Shown: positions 1-8,903, counted from the first letter of the stretch. The stretch is 64,000 nucleotides of DNA from Candidatus Binatia bacterium (GCA_035631035.1 DASQJL010000062.1:62001-126000); one strand, 5' to 3'. Numbers and translations are program-made. Notes: a model not told the origin generated them from the sequence alone.

Positions 1-423
1 ATGGAGCCGCAGGCTCGCCTCGTTCTCGGGGAAAATGCCGGCCTGGAGCGTCCAGATCCCCTGCTGCTCCGAGGCCTGGATGAGCGCGGCCAGAAGGGTC
101 CGTCCCACGCCGCGCCCGCGCGCATCCGCCGACACGTAGACGCTCACCTCGGCGACGCCCGCATAGACGCAGCGGCCGGAAACCGGGGAGAGCGCCGCCC
201 AGCCGAGGAGACGGCCGGACTCGCGCGCGACGAAGCGGCAGTCCTTCCGGTGCCCCCGGTCCCAGGCCTCCCACGCGGGAGGCTCGGTCTCGAAGGTCGC
301 CTGCCTCGTCGCGATCCCCTCGGCGTAGACGCGGCGCACCTCGGCCCAGTCGTCGTCCCGCATCCGCTCGGCGACAGGCGCCGCGGCGCCCGCGGGGTGC
401 GCGCTGGGACGGCCGTCGGTCAC
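1..423 (-). CDS. GNAT N-acetyltransferase, phosphinothricin acetyltransferase-like (partial)
   Basis: Transfers an acetyl group from acetyl-CoA to a small amine; resemblance to the Pat/Bar branch (residues RVYAEGIATRQATFET, then the acetyl-CoA loop RGRGVG in VSADARGRGVGRTLL) is visible, but the substrate cannot be set. The 3' end lies beyond the window edge, so only the first 141 codons are present. I chose the GTG at 423 because it overlaps the stop of the upstream hybrid kinase as GTGA and leaves room for the first beta strand; an in-frame ATG at 363 would cut into that strand. It is the last visible gene of a five-gene minus-strand signalling operon, which hints at a stress or detoxification output, but that is inference. 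Confidence 0.82.
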   Translation of the reverse strand, partial: MTDGRPSAHPAGAAAPVAERMRDDDWAEVRRVYAEGIATRQATFETEPPAWEAWDRGHRKDCRFVARESGRLLGWAALSPVSGRCVYAGVAEVSVYVSADARGRGVGRTLLAALIQASEQQGIWTLQAGIFPENEASLRLH

Positions 424-2420
424 GCGATGCGCGATCCCGCCGAGTCCAGCACCTCGCGCACCTTGCGCACCAAGGCGTCCCGCGAGAAGGGCTTCTGCAA
501 GAAAGCCAGCCCCGGCTCCAGGATGCCGTGGCGCGCCACCGCTTCGTCGCTGTATCCCGACATGAAGAGGACGCGGATGTCGGGCTTCAGCTCGGCCACC
601 TTGTCCACCAGCTCGCGGCCGCTCATGCCGGGAAGGATGAGGTCGGTGAGCAGCAGGTGGATCTCCTGCTCCTCGCCGATCAGCTTCATGCCCGACTCCG
701 GATCGTCCGCCACCAGCACGCGATAGCCCGTCGATTCCAGGATGTCGCGAATGAGCGAGCGGATCATCTCGTCGTCCTCGACGACCAGGATCGTCTCCGT
801 GCCGCCGGGCGCGGGACCGGCTTCGATCGCCGGACGCCCCGGCTCGGCCACGTCGCCGAAACGCGGAAAGTAGACCTTGAAGGTGGTCCCCCACCCGGGC
901 TCGCTGTAGACCCAGACGTGGCCCCCGCTCTGCTTCACGATGCCGTAGACCGTCGCGAGGCCCAGCCCCGTGCCGCGCCCCGCTTCCTTCGTCGTGAAGA
1001 AGGGCTCGAAGAGGTGCTCGCGCGTCTCGCGATCCATGCCCACGCCCGTGTCCGAGACGCAGAGCCGCACGTAGTGCCCCGGCTTCACGTCCACGTAGCC
1101 GCGCACGGCATCCTCGTCCAGCGCGACGTTCGTCGTCTCGATGGTCAGCTTGCCGCCGCGCGGCATGGCGTCGCGGGCGTTCACCGCGAGATTGATGATC
1201 ACCTGCTCCACCTGGCCCGGATCGGCCTGGATGCGGCCGAGGTCGGGAGCGAGCTTCATCGCGATGTCGATGTCCTCGCCGATCAGGCGCCGGAGCATCC
1301 GCTCGGCGTCCTGCGCGGTCGCGTTCAGGTCGAGCACGCGCGGCTCGATCACCTGCTTCCGCCCGAACGCCAGGAGCTGCCGCGTGAGGCCGGTCGCACG
1401 CTCGGTGGCGCGCAGGATCTCGAGGACGCGGCTCCGCGCCGCCCCGGGCTCCTTGAGATCGGCCAGCACCAGCTCGCCGTAGCCCGCGATGACGCTGAGC
1501 AGGTTGTTGAAGTCGTGGGCGATCCCGCCGGCCAGCCGCCCGACCGCCTCCAGCTTCTGGGCGTGGAGGAGCTGCTCCTCCAGCCGCCGCCGCTCGGTCG
1601 CGTCGCGGAACAGGATCACGGCGCCAACCGTCTCGCCGGTGGCGGAGCGGAGCGGCGACGAGGAGAGGCTCACCGCGAGCATCGATCCGTCCTTCTTGAT
1701 GAAGACGTCGTCGCGCTCGATCGTGGTGCGGTTCTCCATCGCGGTCAGGATCGGGCATTCGTGGCGAGGAAGGGAGGTCCCGTCGGGACGCCGGTAGTGG
1801 GTCATCTGGTGGAGATCGCGCAGGAAGAGCTCATCGCGCGTCCAGCCCATCAGCTCCCCGGCCGCGGGATTCATGAACGTGACGCGGCCTGCGCGGTCGA
1901 TGGCGTAGAGTCCTTCGCCCGTGGACTCGGCGACGGCGCGGATGAACTCGGCCTGGCGCCGGAGCGTCTCCTCCGATTCCTTCCGCGACGTGATGTCGCG
2001 GATCATGATCTGGGTCGAGGGCTTCCCCTGGTAGGTGAACAGGGCCGCCGCCACCTCCACGTCGATCACCGCGCCGTCGAGGCGCACCATCTTCTCCTCG
2101 AACGGCGCCGCGGGCCCCTTGGTCCCCGCCTCCGCGAGGCGCGCGCTGGCATCGCCGCGATGATCGGGGTGGAACAGCTCCAGCATCGGCGTGCCGAAGA
2201 GCCGCTGGGGCCGGTCGGCGCCGATCAGCTTGGCGCCGGCCAGATTGGCGAACACGATCGCCCCCTCGCTCTGCACGAACACGCCGTCGGGAGAGAGCTC
2301 GACCAGCCTCCGGTACCGCTCCTCGCTATCGCGAAGCTCGCGAATCGTCTTCTCGAGCTCGCCCGTCTCCGCGCCGCCCTTCTGCTCCGTCTCCGTGTCC
2401 GTCCGCTTGCGTTCGGTCAT
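420..2420 (-). CDS. Hybrid sensor histidine kinase (PAS-PAS-HisKA-HATPase-REC)
   Basis: A 666-residue cytoplasmic two-component kinase with no transmembrane segment. Two PAS domains lie at about residues 32-145 and 155-275. The HisKA phosphoacceptor is H302 in GGIAHDFNNLL. The ATPase follows, with its N box around N415, DTGVGM near 457 and GTGLGLATVYGIV near 483. A C-terminal receiver domain (about 543-660) has the acceptor D593 in LLLTDLILPGMSG and the conserved K643. Signal sensing through PAS and phosphorelay from H302 to D593 is the family expectation. A GGAGGT ribosome site lies upstream of the ATG. It starts 49 bp after the NarL-type regulator and its stop overlaps the next gene, so it is part of the same operon as kinase 3156-4727. 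Confidence 0.94.
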   Translation of the reverse strand: MTERKRTDTETEQKGGAETGELEKTIRELRDSEERYRRLVELSPDGVFVQSEGAIVFANLAGAKLIGADRPQRLFGTPMLELFHPDHRGDASARLAEAGTKGPAAPFEEKMVRLDGAVIDVEVAAALFTYQGKPSTQIMIRDITSRKESEETLRRQAEFIRAVAESTGEGLYAIDRAGRVTFMNPAAGELMGWTRDELFLRDLHQMTHYRRPDGTSLPRHECPILTAMENRTTIERDDVFIKKDGSMLAVSLSSSPLRSATGETVGAVILFRDATERRRLEEQLLHAQKLEAVGRLAGGIAHDFNNLLSVIAGYGELVLADLKEPGAARSRVLEILRATERATGLTRQLLAFGRKQVIEPRVLDLNATAQDAERMLRRLIGEDIDIAMKLAPDLGRIQADPGQVEQVIINLAVNARDAMPRGGKLTIETTNVALDEDAVRGYVDVKPGHYVRLCVSDTGVGMDRETREHLFEPFFTTKEAGRGTGLGLATVYGIVKQSGGHVWVYSEPGWGTTFKVYFPRFGDVAEPGRPAIEAGPAPGGTETILVVEDDEMIRSLIRDILESTGYRVLVADDPESGMKLIGEEQEIHLLLTDLILPGMSGRELVDKVAELKPDIRVLFMSGYSDEAVARHGILEPGLAFLQKPFSRDALVRKVREVLDSAGSRIA

Positions 2421-2469
2421 GGTGAAACCTCCGTAGATCCCCGCCGATTCGAGCCTGCAAGGGCCGGAC

Positions 2470-3156
2470 CTAGGGCCGCGGCGCGCGCAATTCCTCGGGC
2501 GCGCTGGACGGGATCAATCCCTTCTCCACCGCGTAGAGGACCAGGTTGGTCTGTCCGTGCAGCTTGAGCTTCTTCAGGGCGTTCGCCCGGTGCGTCTCCG
2601 CCGTCCGGGGGCTGATCTGGAGGCGTTCGGCGATCTGGGCGCTGGACCGGCCCTCGGCCGCCAGGTGGAACACCTCGCGCTCCCGCCCCGTCAGGGTCTC
2701 GTAGGGATCCGGAGCCGCGCCCTGGGACCGCGCCGCGTACTCCTCGACGGCCGCGCTCGAGAAGGGCGAGCTCACGTAGCGCTGGCCCGCGATGGCCTTA
2801 CGGACGGCGGCAGCCAGCTCGGAGGCGCTCGCATCCTTGGTCACGTAGCCGGACGCGCCGTGCTTCAGGGCGGCGACGACATAGCCCTCGGTCGCATGCA
2901 TGGAGAGGACCACCACGCGCGTGCGCGGGGACCGGCGGACCACGCGGCGAAGGACGTCCAGGCCGTTCAAACCCGGCATCTGGAGGTCGAGGATCAGGAC
3001 GTCGGGCTTCTGCTTCTCGGTCAGCTCGGCCGCCGCGAGACCGTCGGAGGCTTCGGCGACCACCTGGAAGTCGGGCTCCGACTGGAGCAGGGAACGAAGG
3101 GCTTCACGGACGACGCGATGGTCGTCCGCCAGAATGATCGTGATCGGCTGAGTCAT
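2470..3156 (-). CDS. NarL/FixJ-family response regulator
   Basis: A 228-residue transcription regulator. The N-terminal receiver domain shows the acidic pair DD at 11-12, phosphoacceptor D57 in LILDLQMPG and K107. A LuxR-type helix-turn-helix covers about 153-215 (LTGREREVFHLAAEG, then SPRTAETHRANALKKL). The start codon shares one base with the stop of the HisKA_3 kinase gene (TGATG), so the two are translationally coupled and almost certainly cognate. Targets are unknown; autoregulation of the operon is plausible but not shown by a visible repeat. Confidence 0.95.
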   Translation of the reverse strand: MTQPITIILADDHRVVREALRSLLQSEPDFQVVAEASDGLAAAELTEKQKPDVLILDLQMPGLNGLDVLRRVVRRSPRTRVVVLSMHATEGYVVAALKHGASGYVTKDASASELAAAVRKAIAGQRYVSSPFSSAAVEEYAARSQGAAPDPYETLTGREREVFHLAAEGRSSAQIAERLQISPRTAETHRANALKKLKLHGQTNLVLYAVEKGLIPSSAPEELRAPRP

Positions 3157-4727
3157 CAGGACACCTCGTCGGAGGGGGACACATCTCCCTTGGGAATTGG
3201 AATACGGAGCGATACCCGGGTTCCACCACCGGGGTTCGAGGAAATGAGAAGGCGGCCCCCGACGGAACTCGCGCGCTCGCGCATCCCGATGAGACCGCTG
3301 GACTGCTGCTCGAGAAAGGATCCGCTGGGAAAGCCGATCCCCTGATCCATCACGAGGACGTTGATGGTGTCGGGGGCGCCCCGCACCGCGACGCGCGCGT
3401 CGGCCACCTTCGCGTGGCGCGCGACGTTGGTCAGCGCCTCCTGCACGACGCGAAACACGGCCAGCTCCACCTTGGCCGCGTAGCGCCGCTCCAACCCGGT
3501 CGTCATGAGATGGACCCGCACGCCGGTCTGCAGCGCAAAGCGCTCGCAGTGCCAGCTGAGCGCGGGGCCGAGGCCCAGGTCCTCCAGCATCGGAGGGCGG
3601 AGCCGGGTCGAGATGTCGCGCACGCGCGCGAACAGCTCGTCCATGATCTCGTCCACCGACACCCGCGACGGGGCGCTGGACCGCAGCGTCAGGCGCAGCG
3701 AGGTGAGGAGCTGGCCGATCTCGTCGTGCAGCTCGCGCGAGACGCGCCGGCGCTCTTCTTCCAGAGACGAGACCATGGTGCGCGAGAGCGACGCCAGCCG
3801 GTCGCGGTCCGCCCGCCCGCTCTCGAGGAGCCGGGCCCGGTCGAAGGCCGGGCCGATCCGGTCGGCGGCGAGCTCCAGCAGCCGCCGGTCGTTCTCGTTG
3901 AACGCGAGACGCGCGCGGGCCACGACGCAGAGCACGCCCACGACGCGCGCCTCCAGAACGATGGGCGCCCCGGCGAAGGAGCGGCAGATGCGGGTCCACC
4001 CCGGCGGCGTGCCCCCTTCGCCCTGCGGATCGTCCGTGAGGATCGGCTCCGCCGAATAGGCCACGCGCGCGACGATGCCGTGTCGCGACGGAACGGCGAA
4101 GCGCGCGGACGCTCCCGGCAGAATTCCGGCCGATGCCCGGCAGTCGAGGGACACGCCGTCCTCCGTGTGGAGCAGCGCGAGGGCCGCGTCCCCGCGCAGC
4201 GCGGAACGGACACGGTCCAGGACCTCGGTCACGAGAACGTCGAGCGGAAGGCAGGCGAGGGCGGGATCGGTGACGCGGTCGAACGCGAGAATGGAATCGT
4301 GCGGCCGGTCGGACGGAGCGTCCGTCTGGGGCGGATCCCCTTCCGGCTCGGCGGCGACCGGCGACGGCGCTCTCTCGGGCGGGATGAGGGGCGGCGTCAC
4401 CTCGCGGGCGAGCCCGACGATCCGCGTCGGCTGCTCGGGGTCGTCGCCGAGGACGAAGGCGCGATCGAGGAGCAGCGCATAGCTGCCGTCCTTGCGCCGG
4501 AAGCGATAGAGCATCACCAGCTCGCGCCGCTCGCCGACCAGGGCGGCGTCGATGGCCGCGAGCACCGACGCCCGGTCCTCGGGGTGGATGCGCTCCTTCC
4601 ACCACGCGGGATCGGAGCCGGTCTCCCCCGGGCCGTAGCCGGTGATCGCCAGCATGGCGCCGCCCCGCTGGATCCGGCCGCTCTCGAGGTCCCACTCCCA
4701 GGCGGTTTCCCCCGCGGCATGGCTCAC
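3156..4727 (-). CDS. NarL-type sensor histidine kinase (PAS-GAF-HisKA_3-HATPase)
   Basis: Cytoplasmic kinase of the NarX/DegS type: PAS domain in the first 110 residues (AAGETAWEWDLESG at the start), GAF domain about 150-300, HisKA_3 dimerisation helix with acceptor histidine in SRELHDEIGQLLTSLRL, and a compact ATPase ending in GLIGMRERASSVGG. Acceptor histidine followed by D-E is typical of kinases that pair with LuxR-type regulators, matching the coupled regulator downstream. The start is uncertain: I use a GTG at 4727, 30 bp after the preceding gene; an ATG at 4838 would add 37 residues but overlap that gene by 82 bp. No transmembrane helix is present, so the input is probably intracellular. 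Confidence 0.9.
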   Translation of the reverse strand: MSHAAGETAWEWDLESGRIQRGGAMLAITGYGPGETGSDPAWWKERIHPEDRASVLAAIDAALVGERRELVMLYRFRRKDGSYALLLDRAFVLGDDPEQPTRIVGLAREVTPPLIPPERAPSPVAAEPEGDPPQTDAPSDRPHDSILAFDRVTDPALACLPLDVLVTEVLDRVRSALRGDAALALLHTEDGVSLDCRASAGILPGASARFAVPSRHGIVARVAYSAEPILTDDPQGEGGTPPGWTRICRSFAGAPIVLEARVVGVLCVVARARLAFNENDRRLLELAADRIGPAFDRARLLESGRADRDRLASLSRTMVSSLEEERRRVSRELHDEIGQLLTSLRLTLRSSAPSRVSVDEIMDELFARVRDISTRLRPPMLEDLGLGPALSWHCERFALQTGVRVHLMTTGLERRYAAKVELAVFRVVQEALTNVARHAKVADARVAVRGAPDTINVLVMDQGIGFPSGSFLEQQSSGLIGMRERASSVGGRLLISSNPGGGTRVSLRIPIPKGDVSPSDEVS

Positions 4728-4756
4728 CAGGCCGCGGGTCTCGGCGAAGCGCGGCG

Positions 4757-5287
4757 CTATGGAGCGGCCGGCGTCCCTCCGGGCGCGGGCGAGGTCGCGG
4801 GGGTGTTGCTGTTCCAGATATCGCGATAGATCTTCCATCCAGCCTCGCCGTGCTTCCAGACCACGATGTATTTGCCCGTTTCCGCGGTCTTGCCGTCGTT
4901 CCCCGTCATCGTATACCGCCCGGTCTCCCAGGCGGAGTCTTCGCCAACGCCGACGTCGCCCGTCTGCAGCGTGACGCCCGCGAAGGGAAGCGCGAGAACG
5001 CTCTGCCACATCGTCACGATCGCCTCGCGCCCATCGAGCGGCGGAGCCCCCGGCGGGAGCACCTGGCCGTCTTCGGCGTACAGGAGCCCGATCGCGGCGG
5101 CATCCCGGCGCGCGAACGCATCCATGAACTGCTTGTTCGAGGCCTCGATCTCCGAGCGGACCTCGGTGGCGCTCTCCTGCTTGGCTGCAGGCGCGCATCC
5201 CGCGAACGAAGCCAGAACGACCGCCAGGACGCACAGGACGCGGCGCCGGGCGGACAAAACCCTCCCGCGAACGTTCAGCGGAACCAT
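4757..5287 (-). CDS. SnoaL-like/DUF4440 domain lipoprotein
   Basis: A 176-residue exported protein. The N-terminus is basic and then hydrophobic (RRRVLCVLAVVLASFAGC), with a lipobox-like SFAGC suggesting acylation at the cysteine. The rest is an NTF2-like fold: IEASNKQFMDAFARRDAAAIGLLYAEDGQVLPP is the characteristic opening of DUF4440/SnoaL-like proteins, ending in a beta strand GWKIYRDIWNS. The biochemical function of stand-alone members is usually unknown; ketosteroid-isomerase-like small-molecule binding is the default guess. A GGGGGG ribosome site sits just upstream of the ATG. It is the first gene of the operon with kinases and regulator, so it could be a periplasmic sensor partner or simply co-expressed. 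Confidence 0.82.
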   Translation of the reverse strand: MVPLNVRGRVLSARRRVLCVLAVVLASFAGCAPAAKQESATEVRSEIEASNKQFMDAFARRDAAAIGLLYAEDGQVLPPGAPPLDGREAIVTMWQSVLALPFAGVTLQTGDVGVGEDSAWETGRYTMTGNDGKTAETGKYIVVWKHGEAGWKIYRDIWNSNTPATSPAPGGTPAAP

Positions 5288-5376
5288 GAAGACCCCCCGG
5301 TTCGTGTCCGTGAAACGCTCCGCCCCGGACTCAGTTCCGGGTCCCAAAACCCTACCACAAAACGGGGTACGAACGC

Positions 5377-5484
5377 TCAGGGAGAGAGAAGGAGGAGGAC
5401 GGCCATGATCCCGCCGAGCAGGGCGAGACCGACCAGGAACTGCAGGCTGCGTCCCGGAAACGGGTGCGCCGCGGTGCGTCTCAG
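5377..5484 (-). CDS. Possible small single-pass membrane peptide
   Basis: A short reading frame following the diiron-protein gene ends in a convincing hydrophobic helix (FLVGLALLGGIMAVLLLLSP) after a basic segment (RRTAAHPFPGRS). The frame has no ATG, GTG or TTG at a sensible position; the first codon near the preceding stop is a CTG at 5484. It could be a tail-anchored peptide with an unusual start, a decayed gene end, or chance. Reported because the hydrophobic run is too regular to ignore. Confidence 0.2.
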   Translation of the reverse strand: MRRTAAHPFPGRSLQFLVGLALLGGIMAVLLLLSP

Positions 5485-6842
5485 GCGGCTCCCGAGACTT
5501 CCCGCGGCGGTGTCGGCGTGCCGGCCGCGGGCGCGGCCTCCGGCTCTTCGACGATCCACCGCACCGATTTCGAGCACGGACAGACCCCGCCGACCCGCTT
5601 CAAGGAGGGCATCCGCCTGCTCGCCTGCTCGGGCGCGACCGTGCCGGCCGCCACGTCGCGCAGGGTCGCGACGTACACGCTCATGTCGCGGCTGGCCAGG
5701 TACGGCTCCGGCAGATGCTCCTTCAAATGGGCGAGATAGGCGTCCACGGTGTCGAACGCTTCGCCTCGCGTCCCGATCATCGTCCATGCGGGTTCCCCCT
5801 TCCTGCGAAAGAATCGTGGATCGGGAAGATCGAGGAGGTCGTGGCTCGCGATACCCTTCTCGCGACCGCCGCCCTTGTGGAGGCGGGCGACCAGGGTCTC
5901 GGCCTGCTCGGGGGAGAGCTCGGGAGACCGGGCGCGCGCGTAGCGCTGGTTCAAGTCCGCGATCATTTTCCGGCACTCGTCGTAGTACTGCGACTGCGCC
6001 TCGGCGTTCTTCATGTTCTTGAACCCGAAACGGACGTTGGAGTCGCCGCCTTTTTCGTGCCCGAACATCTCGAGGCCCCGGGGAAGCCATTTGTTGAAGG
6101 CCTTCTGGATGGAGGCCATCGTCACCAGCTCGTTGCCCTGCGCGGCCCGCTGCACCCAGCGGCGCAGCGGGATGACGCCCGCCGCGAGGTGGAAGGCCTC
6201 CTCGCGGAGCATCGGCGGCATCGACTGGGCGAACGGCTTGTACGAGCAAACCCGCTGCATCGAGAGCTGGTACTTGCCGACGCGGTCGATCACCGCGGCG
6301 AACACGACGTTGTCCACGAAGGAGTCGTAGTCGAGGTTGAAGGCGTCCAGAACGTGCGATCCGGTGCGCATGGAGAGGATCTCCTCGATCATCTCCTCCG
6401 CCCTCTGGGACGACACCGAAGACCAGTCCTGCGACGTCAGCATGTGGAACATCTGGTAGCCGTGGCGCAGCTCTTCGGCCATGACGCGGAGCACCCAGAA
6501 GCGGTCCTCGTCGTCCTGGGCGCGCGCCAGGGTCGCCTCGTGCTGCTGGATCGAGCCGAACTCGGTGGAGGCCTGCGCGCGGATGATGGCCAGGAGGTGG
6601 CCCGCGGCGTCCTCCCCCATCTCGGACGGCGCCAGCATGCGCCGCTCCCCCTTCCGGTCGCCGACCTCGATCGTGTCGGTCATCCCCAGCTCCATCTTGG
6701 CGCAGAGGCAGAACTCCGGCTCGTTCGGGAAGTATTTCTCCCAGTACTTCGGCAGGAGGTCGTAGTCGGGGAAGTTGTGACGCTGCCAGTGAAGGACGGC
6801 GTCGTGGAACTTCTTGGGAAGCGTGGTCTGCTCGACGTTCAT
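5481..6842 (-). CDS. Ferritin-like diiron protein of the phenylacetate/benzoyl-CoA oxygenase (PaaA/BoxB-like) superfamily
   Basis: A 453-residue, mostly helical soluble protein. Diiron ligands can be placed: E94 with H101 (STEFGSIQQHE), E123/E124 with R125-H126 (MAEELRHGYQ), then E214/E215 and H218 (REEAFHLAAG). This arrangement matches the PaaA/PaaC/BoxB family, which hydroxylates or epoxidises aromatic CoA thioesters, but no reductase (PaaE/BoxA), PaaB or CoA ligase gene is nearby, so the substrate is unknown. The C-terminal third beyond about residue 320 looks added, and a CPC motif (C421-C423) near the end is unusual. Its start overlaps the stop of the upstream GNAT gene (ATGA), so both are co-translated. 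Confidence 0.82.
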   Translation of the reverse strand: MNVEQTTLPKKFHDAVLHWQRHNFPDYDLLPKYWEKYFPNEPEFCLCAKMELGMTDTIEVGDRKGERRMLAPSEMGEDAAGHLLAIIRAQASTEFGSIQQHEATLARAQDDEDRFWVLRVMAEELRHGYQMFHMLTSQDWSSVSSQRAEEMIEEILSMRTGSHVLDAFNLDYDSFVDNVVFAAVIDRVGKYQLSMQRVCSYKPFAQSMPPMLREEAFHLAAGVIPLRRWVQRAAQGNELVTMASIQKAFNKWLPRGLEMFGHEKGGDSNVRFGFKNMKNAEAQSQYYDECRKMIADLNQRYARARSPELSPEQAETLVARLHKGGGREKGIASHDLLDLPDPRFFRRKGEPAWTMIGTRGEAFDTVDAYLAHLKEHLPEPYLASRDMSVYVATLRDVAAGTVAPEQASRRMPSLKRVGGVCPCSKSVRWIVEEPEAAPAAGTPTPPREVSGAA

Positions 6843-7330
6843 GCGCGTTCGGCCCGCCGTCCTCCGGCCATGTCCGCTCCCTTCATCGGGAGCTCGAGCG
6901 CGGTGAGCGGGGCGTTCACGAACCCCACCGCGCGGAGGAAGGAGGCCAGTTCCTCGTCCTTCTGGTCCACGATCGTGCGGAGCACCGTCGCCCCGCGGGC
7001 TTTCATGTTCTCGACCACGGCGTCGAAGAGCCGCCGGCCGATGGAGCGCCCCTGGTAGTCGGGGTCGACGCCGAAGCGCTCGATCCACCCGCTGGTCTCT
7101 TCGAGGCCGAATTCGCCGCCGCGCACGTCGGAGAACATGAATCCGACGACCCTCCCGTCCACCTCGGCCACGGGGCAGGCGTCGGCGTCGCGCCGGATGT
7201 AGTAGCCGACGCGCCGCTCCCAGACGTCGGGGCGGTAGATCCCGGTCAGGCGCTCGTCGATGGCGACGATCCGGGAGATATCCAGCTCGGAGAGGGAACG
7301 GATGCGGACCTGCCCCGGCGCGGCGTTCAC
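6839..7330 (-). CDS. GNAT N-acetyltransferase
   Basis: A 163-residue acetyltransferase with the acetyl-CoA binding segment FGVDPDYQGRSIGRRLFDAV (Q/R-x-x-G-x-G/A loop) in the middle and the closing FLRAVGFVN typical of the fold. The acceptor is not predictable. I chose the GTG at 7330 over one at 7345 because a TATCCT box lies exactly six bases before it, as in other leaderless genes here; starting at 7345 would put the codon upstream of or within the promoter. It is co-translated with the diiron protein. Confidence 0.84.
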   Translation of the reverse strand: MNAAPGQVRIRSLSELDISRIVAIDERLTGIYRPDVWERRVGYYIRRDADACPVAEVDGRVVGFMFSDVRGGEFGLEETSGWIERFGVDPDYQGRSIGRRLFDAVVENMKARGATVLRTIVDQKDEELASFLRAVGFVNAPLTALELPMKGADMAGGRRAERA

Positions 7331-7336
7331 CGCATC

Positions 7337-7342
7337 AGGATA
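7337..7342 (-). promoter_or_regulatory. -10 box TATCCT, leaderless-type promoter of the GNAT gene
   Basis: TATCCT on the minus strand, six bases before GTG 7330, with no Shine-Dalgarno sequence between. Transcription would begin at or next to the start codon. No good -35 hexamer is visible. Confidence 0.55.
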
Positions 7343-7355
7343 CACCGGCGCTCCG

Positions 7356-8897
7356 CTAGAAGCTACGGCGCCGCCGGGTTCCGGTCGAGACGCCGAGCAC
7401 GCCGAAGAGGCCGCGCACCAGCTCGCGCCCGACCGCCCGGCCCAGCGGCGAGTTGATCGCCTTGCCGACCGCTTCCGCCATGTTCGGTGCCGGCGCGGCC
7501 GCGCGGCCGCGCCCGGCCGGAGCGGCGCTTCCGGCGGACGGTGCGGCGCCGGGCGCCTGCGCGCGCGCCTCGAGCAGCTCCCGGGCGCTCTCGCGGTCGA
7601 CCGGCTTCCCGTACTCGGCCATGAGCGGCGACTGCTGGATCCGCTTCTCGCGCTCGGCCGGCGGGATCGGGGCCATCAGGCTCGAGGGCGGGATCATGCG
7701 CGTGGCGGCCACCGGCGTAGGCGTCCCGCGCTCGGAGAGCACGGTGACGAGGGCTTCGCCGATCCCGAGGGAGAGGATCGTCTTCGCGATGTCGTAGAAC
7801 TCGGAACGCGGAAAGGTGTTCGCCGCGGCCTTGAGCGCCTTCTCGTCGTCGGGGGTGAAGGCGCGAAGCGCGTGCTGGACGCGGTTGCCCAGCTGGGCCA
7901 GCACGTCGTCCGGCACGTCCTTGGGGTTCTGCGTCACGAAGAAGACGCCCACGCCCTTCGAGCGGATCATCCGCACGGTCTGCTCCACCTCGCTCAGGAA
8001 CGCCTTGCTCGCGTCCTCGAAGAGGAAGTGCGCCTCGTCGAAGAAGAAGACCAGCTTGGGCTTTGCGACGTCGCCCACCTCGGGCAGCTCGCGGTAGAGC
8101 GAGGCGAGGAGCCACATGAGAAAGGTGCTGAAGAGCGCCGGGTGGTCCTGGATGTCGTCCAGCTCGAGGAGGGTGACGATCCCCTTGCCCGAGGGATCGA
8201 CGCGGAGCAGGTCCTGGACCTCGAACTCGGGCTCCCCGAAGAAACGGTCGGCGCCCTGCTGCTCCATCTCCACGATCTTCCGGAGCAGCACGCCGACCGT
8301 CGCCTTGGATAGTCCGCCGTACGACGCGAGCTCTCCCGCGCCTTCCCCGGCGAGGTACTGGAGCACCGCCTTCAAGTCGGCGAGGTCGAGGAGGAGCAGC
8401 TTCTGGTCGTCGCACAGCTTGAAGACCATGGCCAGGACGCTCTGCTGCGTCTCGTTCAACTGGAACGCGCGCGCGAGCAGGAGCGGACCGAACGACGACA
8501 CGGTGGCGCGCAGCGGAACGCCGTTCTTCCCCGACAGCCCGACGAACTCGGCCGGAAACGCCGCGGGTTGGAACGTGACGCCAACCGCCTTCGCGCGCTC
8601 GAGCACCTTGGGGCTCGATTCGCCGGGAGCGGCGATCCCGCTCAGATCGCCCTTCAAGTCGGCGAGGAACACGGGCACGCCCTGGGCGGAGAGCTGCTCG
8701 GCCATGAGCTGGAGGGTTTTCGTCTTTCCCGTGCCGGTGGCGCCCGCGACCAGTCCGTGGCGGTTCATCATCGCGAGCGGCACGCGGACCGTGGCGCCGT
8801 CCACCACCGCGCCGTCCTTCATCGCCGCTCCGAGCTCGATCGACTCGCCCGAGAACGCGTAGCCCTTCGCGATCGTGTCCTTGAAATCGGCCGCCAT
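7356..8897 (-). CDS. HerA-like/DUF853 ATPase
   Basis: A 513-residue P-loop ATPase of the DUF853 (YjgR) group related to HerA/FtsK helicases. Walker A is GATGTGKT at about residues 53-60; Walker B is KLVFFFDEAHFLFED around 230; a sensor-like segment GVGVFFVTQNPKDVPDDVLAQLGNR follows. The C-terminus after about 430 is low-complexity Ala/Pro-rich and ends in a basic GTRRRRSF tail. Members are thought to be DNA-translocating or DNA-processing motors, but the exact role is undefined. ATG 8897 is preceded by a CAGCAT/TTGACG promoter in leaderless position. Length is close to the family norm of about 500. Confidence 0.9.
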   Translation of the reverse strand: MAADFKDTIAKGYAFSGESIELGAAMKDGAVVDGATVRVPLAMMNRHGLVAGATGTGKTKTLQLMAEQLSAQGVPVFLADLKGDLSGIAAPGESSPKVLERAKAVGVTFQPAAFPAEFVGLSGKNGVPLRATVSSFGPLLLARAFQLNETQQSVLAMVFKLCDDQKLLLLDLADLKAVLQYLAGEGAGELASYGGLSKATVGVLLRKIVEMEQQGADRFFGEPEFEVQDLLRVDPSGKGIVTLLELDDIQDHPALFSTFLMWLLASLYRELPEVGDVAKPKLVFFFDEAHFLFEDASKAFLSEVEQTVRMIRSKGVGVFFVTQNPKDVPDDVLAQLGNRVQHALRAFTPDDEKALKAAANTFPRSEFYDIAKTILSLGIGEALVTVLSERGTPTPVAATRMIPPSSLMAPIPPAEREKRIQQSPLMAEYGKPVDRESARELLEARAQAPGAAPSAGSAAPAGRGRAAAPAPNMAEAVGKAINSPLGRAVGRELVRGLFGVLGVSTGTRRRRSF

Positions 8898-8903
8898 GCC
8901 GCG

